In this document: one piece after another, positions 1 through 10,349 of the stretch
Layout: each line of letters starts with the position of its first letter
How positions within the stretch are numbered: position 1 is the first letter of the stretch
Assembly: GCA_022984795.1 (NCBI GenBank)
Contig: JALIHJ010000062.1
Location: 1 to 64,000, forward strand
Direction of reading: 5' to 3'
Length of the DNA stretch: 64,000 nucleotides
From: Fabrea salina
Taxonomy: Eukaryota; Ciliophora; Heterotrichea; Heterotrichida; Fabreidae
Translations under genes and position numbers: made by a program
The notes under the pieces: model-generated
Database searches by the model: none
Told to the model about the DNA's origin: nothing
What the model saw: the letters and a program-made list of their open reading frames with translations, nothing else

Positions 1-540
1 AACACCTAACACCCCTAACACCCCTAACACCCTAACACCCTAACACCCTAACACCCTAACACCCTAACACCCTAACACCCTAACACCCTAACACCCTAAC
101 ACCCCTAACACCCTAACACCCTAACACCCTAACACCCTAACACCCTAACACCCTAACAATCTCTAACACCCTAACACCCTAACACCCTAACACCCTAACA
201 CCCTAACACCCTAAAACACCCTAACACCCTAACACCCTAACACCCAAACACCCTAACACCCTAACACCCTAACACCCTAACACCCTAACACCCCTAACAC
301 CCTAACACCCTAACACCCTAACACCCAACACCCTAACACCCTAACACCCTAACACCCTAACACCCTAACACCCTAACACCCTAACACCCCAACACCCTAA
401 CACCCTAACACCCTAACACCCTAACACCCCTAACACCCTAACACCCTAACACCCTAACACCCTAACACCCTAACACCCTAACACCCTAACACCCTAACAC
501 CCTAACACCCTAACACCCTAACACCCTAACACCCTAACAC
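1..540. repeat. Telomere, CCCTAACA repeat tract
   Basis: About 65 near-perfect tandem copies of the 8-mer CCCTAACA run from the first base to position 540. The C-rich strand reads 5'->3' into the chromosome, as expected at a left chromosome end. A few units are irregular, with an extra C, a missing TA, an extra AA, or a short CAATCT interruption near 158. These could be true variant repeats or read errors. The 8-mer is the telomere unit reported for heterotrich ciliates. The tract stops abruptly at coding sequence, with no subtelomeric spacer. Confidence 0.97.
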
Positions 541-3004
541 CAAAGTGCTGATATTATTTTCAACTTTAACCCATCTACTACTATTAAGGGTGGAGTAGTT
601 GAAATTCACTTCCCCTCAGCCGGGTTCAGTGAATCTGGAGTTGTGACTGTCAGTTCTCAAGACCTCACAGGTGGCAAGGACGCCAGCGTTAAGGCCTCAG
701 GTGTGACTTTAAACACCGAAGGAATCCACGGACCTTTCAAGATAGTGACTAGACATAGCTCTAACGGACAGATTGTAGACGCTAACTACGTTTTTGCAAG
801 CGCTGCAATCGCCCCTGCTATTCCTTCTGCAACTAGTCTCACTGTTGGAATTGACACCACTAGCGATGTCACTATTCTAAGTGGCTCTAACACTGTTTCC
901 TGACTTTCAGCCTGGGCAGCACTCACTTCTGGAAAGACGATATCACTAACACGAGACTCCTGAATCCACTGGCACTTCTGGACTGACAAAGCAGACCCCT
1001 GGAAACTCACTGGAACTGTTAGCTGCGTAGCAAAAGACCCCTCAGCCAACGTAGCCAACAAACTCTTCGGAGCTGACGGAAAGACCACTACCTAGCTGTT
1101 ACGAAAACGCCGACAAGAACATCGTTATCTACAACTTTGGAAACGACATCTTGGACGGTGGCCAAGTGAGAATTGACATTGGAAAGTTCACTCCTCCTGA
1201 GCTGTGTACGCATCATCTTCATTTACTTGGAACGTAAAGGTCTACAGCCACCAAATGAAAAACCGTGTTCAACTACCAAGGAACTGGCCCTAACTCCCAC
1301 TTTGGTTGCAGAATCAGTCACCATCTCTAGTTGGGCTAAAGCTAACAGCTTCGTTGATGTTGTTGTAGCAGACATGGAACTCACACTTCACTCAAGTTCA
1401 CTGTTGGACAACCTGTTCCCCAAAAACGGAGAAATCACAGTAGCATACTCTGGTGTGAGTAGTACTGCCAACGCTCTTGTCAAGTGATGCTAAAATCACC
1501 TTTAGTGAAAGTTCTGGAACTGTGACTACTGAGTTACTGAAGGTTTCAGCAGTGGTAGCTTTGAAGTGCTTATATACGGGAAATTGACTAGCTCAGCTAA
1601 AGTAAGCATTACTGTCAAAGATGCATCTAGTGAAACAAGATTGCTGAAAACAAACCATGATTTCTCTCGACACTTCAGGCAACTGTACCAAAAGTTTTGG
1701 CAATAGCTGACGAAGATAGTGTGGGATTTGGTGATATCGGAAGTGGCAAAAAGTTTACATTTACTGTTACCAATAAAAGCTAAGTTAACAGCATCAGAAA
1801 GTATTGAGATAAAATGCCCATTCGTGGACTCTGCAACTACCATTCCAGCTCTTAAAAGCATTGCCATGGAAACTGGTGACATCTTCACTGTCGGTGCCGA
1901 AACAACAGACGGAACTAATGCAGCTGTTGCTACAACTCTACAAACCGGCTTCGGATTCAGCACGGCAAAATAACCCTGAACGTAGATACTGTTTTACTGA
2001 CTCTCAAGCTAATGACCCCATCGAATTCATTGCAACTTCTTTTCCAGCAGCAAGCAAAATTGCTCTTCCAGTCGTTAACACTAACGGAGCTACTCTCTAC
2101 GAATGCTTCTTCAAGAGTAGTTCTGACGAGGTGGGTAGTGTCAAGTTCGATGTCACAGCTAAGGCTCCTGTTACAACTGACGGCAGCGAAGATGTATACT
2201 CTGGATTTATTTGCCGCGGAAGTGCCAGTGGTGATGAAGTTTATACCCATTGGCCTTATTCATTACTGCAGATTCAATGCCTGTCGACGTTGCATCTACA
2301 TACAAAATCGAAGTAGAATATGATGCTAGTCTTAGTCTTGAAAGTGGAGTCACCGACTTAACTATCTACTCATCTATGTCCACTAGCGACGCCAAAGCTA
2401 CTTGAGTACCGATGGAAAGACTGTAACTATCACAGGAATAACTATCGATGCTGATGGTGGAACAACTTAGATGTCATTATACCTGCAAACAACAAAGACA
2501 TTTCAGCTGTCAGCGGGTTCAAGATTTACCAAGAAGACTCAACTTATTCAAGCGTGAAGAATGTATTTTTCGGAGGATCTACTGACTTTGTTCTGCTGCA
2601 GATGGCGCCGCTGGAAATTATGGTAGCGCTACTTTGGTAGTAGGTAAGAGTTGCTAGCTTCACTACTGCTAGTGGCGGCACCGAAGTGGACTTGATTGAT
2701 GAATACACTACCTTATCAGCATCGAAAGGATACGACTTATCTAGTGTAACTATTTCAGGCATGAACAAACTGCTCACCTACAACGATGATGAAGTCAGTA
2801 TGATTGTATTCAAGGGTGTGACTGGAGATGGAGTTCAAATCAGCAACATTAAAACACCTCCACCCAAAGTTATTCAGCCAGTCTTGATCTGAACCTTAGA
2901 AATAACGCAGCTACCGCCTTGACCGGAGGTTGCACTGGAGCTTCTTTAATCGGTGTGACTTTAAATGCAGGCGAAATCACAAGCATTCTGTGTTCCTAAC
3001 AAGC
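541..3004 (+). pseudogene. Telomere-capped, indel-riddled partial copy of the adjacent giant surface-protein gene
   Basis: Read in shifting frames, this stretch encodes the same protein segment as 3132-5600, starting inside a repeat domain. Only about the first 150 bases (541-688) have no second copy in the window. No start codon, signal peptide or promoter is present, so the coding sequence runs straight into the telomere. Against 3132-5600 I count roughly 25-30 small insertion or deletion spots and almost no clean substitutions, separated by identical runs of about 100 bases or more. The defects stop at about 3000. That pattern looks like an uncorrected long read rather than decay by mutation. 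Read as real DNA, it would be a broken gene healed by telomere addition. Confidence 0.8.
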
Positions 3005-5600
3005 TTCAAAACTAAGAACATCGACAACTTAGACACTTCCATCACTGTTTCATTCACTATTGCCAGTGCTATTGCTGCAGGTGGAGAAATTGTAGTTGAC
3101 TTAGAAAGTGGATATGACTTAACTGCCCCTGTTAAGGCCTCAGGTGTGACTTTAAACACCGAAGGAATCCACGGACCCTTCAAGATAGTGACTAGACATA
3201 GCTCTAACGGACAGATTGTAGACGCTAACTACGTTTTTGCAAGCGCTGCAATCGCCCCTGCTATTCCTTCTGCAACTAGTCTCACTGTTGGAATTGACAC
3301 CACTAGCGATGTCACTATTCTAAGTGGCTCTAACACTGTTTCCCTGACTTTCAGCCTGGGCAGCACTCACTTCTGGAAAGACGATATCATCATTGTTGAG
3401 ACTCCTGAATCCACTGGCACTTGGACTGACAAAGCAGACCCCTGGAAACTCACTGGAACTGTTAGCTGCGTAGCAAAAGACCCCTCAGCCAACGTAGCCA
3501 ACAAACTCTTCGGAGCTGACGGAAAGACCACTACTCTTAGCTGTTACGAAAACGCCGACAAGAACATCGTTATCTACAACTTTGGAAACGACATCTTGGA
3601 CGGTGGCCAAGTGAGAATCGACATTGGAAAGTTCACTCCTCCTGGAGCTGTGTACGCATCATCTTCATTTACTTGGAACGTAAAGGTCTACAGCCACCAA
3701 ACTGAAAACCAGAAACTCAACTACCAAGGAACTGGCCCTAACCCCACTTTGGTTGCAGAATCAGTCACCATCTCTAGTTGGGCTAAAGCTAACAGCTTCG
3801 TTGATGTTGTTGTAGCAGACATGGAACTCCACACTTCACTCAAGTTCACTGTTGGACAACCTGTTCCCAAAAACGGAGAAATCACAGTAGCATACTCTGG
3901 TGTGAGTAGTACTGCCAACCCTCTTGCTTTTTCAAGTGATGCTAAAATCACCTTTAGTGAAAGTTCTGGAACTGTGACTATCGATGTTACTGAAGGTTTC
4001 AGCAGTGGTAGCTTTGAAGTGCTTATATACGGGAAATTGACTAGCTCAGCTAAAGTAAGCATTACTGTCAAAGATGCATCTAGTGGAAACAAGATTGCTG
4101 AAAAAACAAACCATGATTTCACTCTCGACACTTCAGGCACCTATACTCAAAAAGTTTTGGCAATAGCTGACGAAGATAGTGTGGGATTTGGTGATATCGG
4201 AAGTGGCAAAAAGTTTACATTTACTGTTACCAATAAAGCTAAGTTAACAGCATCAGAAAGTATTGAGATAAAATGCCCATTCGTGGACTCTGCAACTACC
4301 ATTCCAGCTCTTAAAAGCATTGCCATGGAAACTGGTGACATCTTCACTGTCGGTGCCGAAACAACAGACGGAACTAATGCAGCTGTTGCTACAACTCTAC
4401 AAACCGGCTTCGGATTCAGCAATGGCAAAATAACCCTGAACGTAGATACTGCTTCTACTGACTCTCAAGCTAATGACCCCATCGAATTCATTGCAACTTC
4501 TTCAGCAGCAAGCAAAATTGCTCTTCCAGTCGTTAACACTAACGGAGCTACTCTCTACGAATGCTTCTTCAAGAGTAGTTCTGACGAGGTGGGTAGTGTC
4601 AAGTTCGATGTCACAGCTAAGGCTCCTGTTACAACTGACGGCAGCGAAGATGTATACTCTGGATTTATTTGCCGCGGAAGTGCCAGTGGTGATGAAGTTT
4701 ATACTCCATTGGCCTTATTCATTACTGCAGATTCAATGCCTGTCGACGTTGCATCTACATACAAAATCGAAGTAGAATATGATGCTAGTCTTAGTCTTGA
4801 AAGTGGAGTCACCGACTTAACTATCTACTCATCTATGTCCACTAGCGACGCCAAAGCTACTTTGAGTACCGATGGAAAGACTGTAACTATCACAGGAATA
4901 ACTATCGATGCTGATGGTGGAACTGACTTAGATGTCATTATACCTGCAAACAACAAAGACATTTCAGCTGTCAGCGGGTTCAAGATTTACCAAGAAGACT
5001 CAACTTATTCAAGCGTGAAGAATGTATTTTTCGGAGGATCTACTGACTTCTTGGGTTCTGCTGCAGATGGCGCCGCTGGAAATTATGGTAGCGCTACTTT
5101 GGTAGTAGGTAAGAGCGATGCTAGCTTCACTACTGCTAGTGGCGGCACCGAAGTGGACTTGATTGATGAATACACTACCTTATCAGCATCGAAAGGATAC
5201 GACTTATCTAGTGTAACTATTTCAGGCATGAACAAACTGCTCACCTACAACGATGATGAAGTCAGTATGATTGTATTCAAGGGTGTGACTGGAGATGGAG
5301 TTCAAATCAGCAACATTAAAACACCTCCCACCCAAAGTTATTCAGCCAGTCTTGATCTGAACCTTAGAAATAACGCAGCTACCGCCTTGACCGGAGGTTG
5401 CACTGGAGCTTCTTTAATCGGTGTGACTTTAAATGCAGGCGAAATCACAAGTATCTCTGTGTCTCCTAACAGCTTCAAAACTAAGAACATCGACAACTTA
5501 GACACTTCCATCACTGTTTCATTCACTATTGCCAGTGCTATTGCTGCAGGTGGAGAAATTGTAGTTGACTTAGAAAGTGGATATGACTTAACTGCCCCTG
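689..5600 (+). repeat. Direct tandem duplication, about 2.45 kb unit
   Basis: Unit 1 is 689-3131 (2443 bp) and unit 2 is 3132-5600 (2469 bp). Both begin with the segment coding KASGVTLNTEG and end with the segment coding GGEIVVDLESGYDLTAP. Unit 1 is followed by the start of unit 2, while unit 2 is followed by unique sequence coding AFTCTVSGV. The join at 3131/3132 has only a few bases of shared sequence with the two parental contexts. The 26-bp length difference comes from the small indels in unit 1. From about 3005 to 3131 the two units agree perfectly with the matching part of unit 2, so the junction is in frame. Confidence 0.85.
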
Positions 5601-8600
5601 CTTTCACATGCACTGTGAGTGGAGTCACTAAAGGAACTTGTGCTGGTGCAGCAAACGGTGTGGCAACTATTAGCGGTGTCACAGCTGATGCTGGTTCTTC
5701 AATCTCAGTGACCCTTAACAATGTGATCTTGCCTGGTTCAGCTGCTACTGGTGCCGAAATTCTTGAATCAATCACTACTAAAGGTTTTGCATCTGACGGT
5801 ACTACCCTCCAAACCATCGACACTGAAGCAGACGACGCAGACTTACCAAACGTTGACATTACTGCTGCTTCATCAGTGACAGCAGGAACTAGCAGCATTG
5901 GTACTTTCTCTCCTTCCCCCAACGCCGCAGGAGCCACCAACGCTGACCTTTACTTGGAAGCTACTTTCACCAAGAAACTCCTCAAGGGTTCAATTGTTGA
6001 GGTTTCAGCAGGAAGCGGAGCAAGCTTTGGCGCTACTTTGACTAAAGACCACTGCTGGTCCAACGTTAAGTTCTCTGCTTGTTCAATTTCATCAGGCAAG
6101 GTTTCATTCACTGTGGACGAAGAAGTTTCTTCTGGAGCCACTTGGAAACTTTACGTGGACGACATCTACAACTTGCCTTCTAGTGACGGACAACAAGAAA
6201 AAGCCAGCATCAAGGTTACTTACTCCTCCGACACTATCATCCAAGACACAGCTGACTCCATCACTAACTATGAAGTCAAACCTGCCGTCACTGGCACTCT
6301 TACAGCTAAATCCGCAGCTGTTGACACTAGCAACGTAGGACAACACGCTACTTACACTTTCACCGTTAGTCCTTCAGTGGCTATTGCAACAACTGACGAA
6401 ATCTACATTGACTTCCCTCAAGCAAGCTTCGACCCCTTGGTTGCTGCTGCTGACAGAGTAGACAACTGTGGTGACAACGAAAAACTCTTCATTGCATGCA
6501 AAGTTGCAGGAACTACTGAACAGTGCAGATCAGACCACTGGACTATCGTGGTCTCTCCTTCTAGTGAGTTGGCTAAAGACACCGACGTAGCTATTGAAAT
6601 CTCAAACGTGTTCAACCCTGTTGCTACTGGAGAAATCTCTGGATTCTCTATGCACGTTAAGAACTCCGACGGAAACTTCACTATGTCCCAGTCTGACCTT
6701 GGAAAGGTAACCCTTACTGCTCTTCCTGGTCTCATTGGAGTTAAAGAAGTCGCTGCCAGCACTCAAACCACCAGAGAAAAGGCTACTTTGACTGTTGAGT
6801 TCATCATCACTAACGACATTGCTGTCACTGACAGCTTGCATGTGCACTTCCCTCATCCTTTCGAGTTGGAATTGGACGGACTCTCTGGAACTACAAGCTG
6901 TGTCACTTACTACTACGACTCAGACTCTACTCAAGATGACAAGTGGGTGCAAATCAGCAATAACGACTGCACTGTCTCAGGACAAGTTGCCACTCAAGTT
7001 TTGGCTCAACAACACGCCACTACTGACGGAACCTGGTTGAAGGTTGAAATCAGCGGAGTACCTATTCCTTCTTGGGGATACACTAGGCCTGCCACCAAGG
7101 ACACCTTTGTCATTGGCGAAATAGACATTGCTAGGACAGCTGACTACGGCACTTATGACTTGTGGACTAAGGACTTAATGATCTCCATCACTGACACTAA
7201 CAGTGAAGTCACTTACAAGAGCAACCCTACACTCGACAACGCATACATTGGTCTCAAACAAGCCGGAGAAGGAGCTACATCAGGAGGCTACGACCCTAAG
7301 ACCAAGACTGGAGGAATCGACATTGAAATTGGAACCCAAAACCAAGACATTGAACTCAAGATTGCCGGCCAGTGGCTCGAAGCCAAGAAACTCAAGTACA
7401 AGGCTGACGGAGGAGACCTCAAGGTTACCTCAAGCTTCAACGACTTCACTCTTTACCAAGGAAAAAGATCCATCAAGTACAGTGTTGCCGCTCCTTCAAG
7501 TTTGGCCAGTGGACAGTACTACATCAACTGGTCTATTGAAGAAGAAGAGAAGCAAAGTGGAATCAGTGACAACAAATACGAACCCCCTGTAAGGACTCTA
7601 GTGAACGTGTGCCCTCCCAAATCCAAAAACACTCTTACTGTGACTACCCCTGAAGATTTCTACAAAGGAAAGAAGTCTGTACCTATTAAGGTTCAAGCCC
7701 CCAAAGCACCTGCTACTGACATCAGCGTTGCCATTACTTCTTCCAGCGAAGATGTAACCGTTAACCCTGCTACTTTGACTTTCGGACCTGGACAGCACAT
7801 TTCCTACTTTGAAGTGACTGTCTCAAGTAACTTCAACTTAACATCAGGCCCCGTCGACATGACTTTCTCCCTCAGCGGAACTGACAGTGCTGCCTTTGAA
7901 GCTCCTGCCAAACAGACCATCACTATTCAAGACGCACCAGCATCACCTTCAACCCCTGTGGTTACTGTGTCTGCTTCTAAGAGCGGAAGAAACACCGGAT
8001 CTGCTACTTTCGAGGTATCTGGAACTAACGACGCTGGCGCTGTGGTGTACTACTACTTGGCTTGCAAAGGAAGAAAAGAACTCACTTACGACGAACTAGT
8101 CAACAAGGTCAAGAGCTTAGTGCCTGTTACTGATGACCAAGGAACTAACGTTGAAATGCAACTCCAAGAAGAGTACCAAAACTACGAAACTGATATAGAT
8201 GCAGAAAAAGGAGATAACGACTACCTTGACTTCACCAAGAGGAAGGAATCTGAGCACTGCTCTAAAGAGTACGTAGGAGCCCAAGTAGTTTACTCATCCG
8301 AGTCTGTATCTCAAGGCTTCGAAAAACTCCTCCCAGGACAACAGTACAGTGTTTACGCCTTTGCTTCAAACGGATTGATTGATACTACCGCATTGGTAAA
8401 TGTCACTACTGACTTCACCACTGACAGCCCACCTGACTCCCAAAGAGTCACTGTGGCCATCACCAAGTCTACCAAGTTGACTGAAGAAAACTCTGCAACC
8501 ATCACTGAAGTTTTGGCTAAGTACATGGGAGTCAACCCTAAATGGCTCTACCAGAGGGGTGCACTCCAAAGTACTGAAAACGGCGCTAGTGCTGGTAGCA

Positions 8601-9820
8601 CAAGAAGACTCCAAACCACTTACACCAGCACTTTCAACTACGACACTCTTTACGATCCCTTCATCGCTAGTGTAGAACCCATTGATTTTGCTAATAGAGC
8701 AGTTAAGAACAAAGCTGAAATCGAGAAGGAGTTAATTTATTCAGGAATTATGACTAGTAGTGACACTTTGGACTCTATTATTCTAAATCCCGTCTCAAGT
8801 GAAAATTCTTTTACAACTATCCCCACACAGTCTTCTGTGGATAGCACAAGTGCTGAATTCAACTTCACTACAGCCAATGACGGTTATGTGTATGTTTCTT
8901 GTGCTTCAACAAAGAGCCCAACAATCACTATTGATCAAATAAATTCTGGTCTGGATGCTGAAAACAACAGTGTTCCAAGTGGAAGTTCTCAGGCAAGTGA
9001 AGGTACTGTGAGTGTTCACAGTTTGATAGCTGGAAACACTTACTACTGCTACTTCTCTGCTTGTGGCGAGAGTCTAATAAACTCCATTTGTGCTCCTCCA
9101 GATGCAGCTGAAGGATTCCCCCAAGTCAAAGTAACTGCTTCTGGTCTAAGTGGAATTGGTGAAGATGATAATGCAGGAACCGTCCAGCTTAAAGATTGCA
9201 CTCTTGGTGCATTTCCTTACTACTTGCAATCAGGCTATTTAGTTGTGTGCTTTGTCTCCATCTTCATAGCTGCCAAACTCGAAAGCAGAAAGTCTGAGTA
9301 CGAAACAGACTCAGTGTCAACTACTAAGCTCATTCTGAGAAACCATTTAACTTTAGGACTGCTATACTACACAAAAAACTCTTGGCCTAAAAGAAGAATC
9401 CTCAGCTTAGGAGTAATTCTGATGCTTGAGAACTTGACAAACGGCTTAGCACTGTTTTTATTAGAAGAAACTAAAGAACCTATCAATTTTGACTTTGAAG
9501 CAAAGTTCATTGGTTACACAATTCTAGGCATGGTGATGGCTTTACCTATGGATGTAGTTTTGGTCTATTTGTTGAGTAGGTCTACAAAACATCAAAGCAA
9601 CCATGTAGTTTGGGGACTGATTATGGCATGCATTTTAATCCTAGTTTCGCTCGTTCTCACTATCTTCCTAGTTGGTGCTGGTTTTTGTAGTCAGTGGAGT
9701 GAAGTTTGGCTAACTATAACTTTGATTTCAGTGCCATTTGAAGTATTTGGAGTCCAGACCATACTGATGCTAGTTAAGTTCTTTTATGCAAAAATTAAAA
9801 CTAGTTTAGTTAAAGATTAA
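3005..9820 (+). CDS. Giant repeat surface protein with C-terminal membrane domain, 5' partial
   Basis: At least 2271 residues remain in frame. The frame is open a little further upstream (to 2930), but that part is out of register with the protein family and has no ATG, so the true start lies beyond the telomere-side rearrangement. The body is a chain of beta-sandwich-like units of about 100-150 residues rich in Ser, Thr, Val and Gly. Each has a G-E-I-V-x-F/L-P/E strand, scattered Cys and a closing xxNP segment. An Arg-Arg-Leu motif (near 8605) sits in a block also found in the second giant gene at 42530. About five hydrophobic segments follow from near 9205 to 9790, then a short basic tail. 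I infer an adhesin-like or receptor-like cell-surface protein. I do not recognise a named family. It ends with TAA. Confidence 0.75.
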   Translation, partial: FKTKNIDNLDTSITVSFTIASAIAAGGEIVVDLESGYDLTAPVKASGVTLNTEGIHGPFKIVTRHSSNGQIVDANYVFASAAIAPAIPSATSLTVGIDTTSDVTILSGSNTVSLTFSLGSTHFWKDDIIIVETPESTGTWTDKADPWKLTGTVSCVAKDPSANVANKLFGADGKTTTLSCYENADKNIVIYNFGNDILDGGQVRIDIGKFTPPGAVYASSSFTWNVKVYSHQTENQKLNYQGTGPNPTLVAESVTISSWAKANSFVDVVVADMELHTSLKFTVGQPVPKNGEITVAYSGVSSTANPLAFSSDAKITFSESSGTVTIDVTEGFSSGSFEVLIYGKLTSSAKVSITVKDASSGNKIAEKTNHDFTLDTSGTYTQKVLAIADEDSVGFGDIGSGKKFTFTVTNKAKLTASESIEIKCPFVDSATTIPALKSIAMETGDIFTVGAETTDGTNAAVATTLQTGFGFSNGKITLNVDTASTDSQANDPIEFIATSSAASKIALPVVNTNGATLYECFFKSSSDEVGSVKFDVTAKAPVTTDGSEDVYSGFICRGSASGDEVYTPLALFITADSMPVDVASTYKIEVEYDASLSLESGVTDLTIYSSMSTSDAKATLSTDGKTVTITGITIDADGGTDLDVIIPANNKDISAVSGFKIYQEDSTYSSVKNVFFGGSTDFLGSAADGAAGNYGSATLVVGKSDASFTTASGGTEVDLIDEYTTLSASKGYDLSSVTISGMNKLLTYNDDEVSMIVFKGVTGDGVQISNIKTPPTQSYSASLDLNLRNNAATALTGGCTGASLIGVTLNAGEITSISVSPNSFKTKNIDNLDTSITVSFTIASAIAAGGEIVVDLESGYDLTAPAFTCTVSGVTKGTCAGAANGVATISGVTADAGSSISVTLNNVILPGSAATGAEILESITTKGFASDGTTLQTIDTEADDADLPNVDITAASSVTAGTSSIGTFSPSPNAAGATNADLYLEATFTKKLLKGSIVEVSAGSGASFGATLTKDHCWSNVKFSACSISSGKVSFTVDEEVSSGATWKLYVDDIYNLPSSDGQQEKASIKVTYSSDTIIQDTADSITNYEVKPAVTGTLTAKSAAVDTSNVGQHATYTFTVSPSVAIATTDEIYIDFPQASFDPLVAAADRVDNCGDNEKLFIACKVAGTTEQCRSDHWTIVVSPSSELAKDTDVAIEISNVFNPVATGEISGFSMHVKNSDGNFTMSQSDLGKVTLTALPGLIGVKEVAASTQTTREKATLTVEFIITNDIAVTDSLHVHFPHPFELELDGLSGTTSCVTYYYDSDSTQDDKWVQISNNDCTVSGQVATQVLAQQHATTDGTWLKVEISGVPIPSWGYTRPATKDTFVIGEIDIARTADYGTYDLWTKDLMISITDTNSEVTYKSNPTLDNAYIGLKQAGEGATSGGYDPKTKTGGIDIEIGTQNQDIELKIAGQWLEAKKLKYKADGGDLKVTSSFNDFTLYQGKRSIKYSVAAPSSLASGQYYINWSIEEEEKQSGISDNKYEPPVRTLVNVCPPKSKNTLTVTTPEDFYKGKKSVPIKVQAPKAPATDISVAITSSSEDVTVNPATLTFGPGQHISYFEVTVSSNFNLTSGPVDMTFSLSGTDSAAFEAPAKQTITIQDAPASPSTPVVTVSASKSGRNTGSATFEVSGTNDAGAVVYYYLACKGRKELTYDELVNKVKSLVPVTDDQGTNVEMQLQEEYQNYETDIDAEKGDNDYLDFTKRKESEHCSKEYVGAQVVYSSESVSQGFEKLLPGQQYSVYAFASNGLIDTTALVNVTTDFTTDSPPDSQRVTVAITKSTKLTEENSATITEVLAKYMGVNPKWLYQRGALQSTENGASAGSTRRLQTTYTSTFNYDTLYDPFIASVEPIDFANRAVKNKAEIEKELIYSGIMTSSDTLDSIILNPVSSENSFTTIPTQSSVDSTSAEFNFTTANDGYVYVSCASTKSPTITIDQINSGLDAENNSVPSGSSQASEGTVSVHSLIAGNTYYCYFSACGESLINSICAPPDAAEGFPQVKVTASGLSGIGEDDNAGTVQLKDCTLGAFPYYLQSGYLVVCFVSIFIAAKLESRKSEYETDSVSTTKLILRNHLTLGLLYYTKNSWPKRRILSLGVILMLENLTNGLALFLLEETKEPINFDFEAKFIGYTILGMVMALPMDVVLVYLLSRSTKHQSNHVVWGLIMACILILVSLVLTIFLVGAGFCSQWSEVWLTITLISVPFEVFGVQTILMLVKFFYAKIKTSLVKD

Positions 9821-10349
9821 CTATAAGTTAATAAGGAGTAGAACGGAAAAAACAGCCAATAGAATGCTGTTGTCTTTTGAAAAGTGGGCTCTAACTGGAC
9901 CCCTTTTTCGATTTCGACGAGGATATAACCAACATATCCCCAAGAAGTGCCCAAGAGTTCTTTACAATCCAGTAATTTTTATTCCAGTAATAACCGACTA
10001 CTAGGACTGCTTAATGATAAACTATTAAGTTTTTCTTTATGAGAGTAGTTGAACTACTTATTTGTCTCTTAGTTTGAATCTTCTTTGACTTAGTTGCTCT
10101 CTTTAGTGTAAAGCAGAAATAAGTAGTCAAGTGTAAGGTGTTTGAAAAAGCTTCTGAGCAGGGAACGTGTTATCAGAAGCACTTAAGACTTTATAGCAAT
10201 ACCTTTTTAATTGAATTACCGAAACTTCTAGAAGAACTAACAGCTTCAATGAACTCAAATAGCAGACTTCGAACAAAGTCCTTTGCGGTTCTCAATAGAT
10301 TATTCAGACTAAATACTTACTAGTTAACTTGCTCTTCTCCTATTTATAA
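9821..10349. other. 529-bp intergenic stretch with small hairpins and a broken short reading frame
   Basis: No convincing gene is present. Two perfect short stem-loops lie close together: AACAGC/GCTGTT (9851-9871) and GGATAT/ATATCC (9921-9939). From an ATG at 10039 one frame reads a hydrophobic start, then meets TGA and TAA, then continues open to a TAG at 10321-10323. No 15- or 16-nt GT...AG intron that would remove both stops is visible, so this may be a decayed small gene or chance. The last bases before the next gene are TATTTATAA directly abutting its ATG, a likely promoter or initiator element. This is one of the few long spacers in the window. Confidence 0.4.

Noticed and set aside
1-540. 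CRISPR-like or satellite array
   Set aside because: The 8-bp unit has no spacers, lies at the very end of the chromosome and matches the heterotrich telomere repeat.
2930-3004. Extension of the telomeric giant gene to 2930
   Set aside because: The codons are out of register with the matching protein at 5390-5475, start at TTG, and lie in the indel-rich copy.
10039-10323. A small gene read from the ATG at 10039
   Set aside because: Two in-frame stops remain and no fitting 15/16-nt intron removes them; the downstream open part has no ATG at its start.
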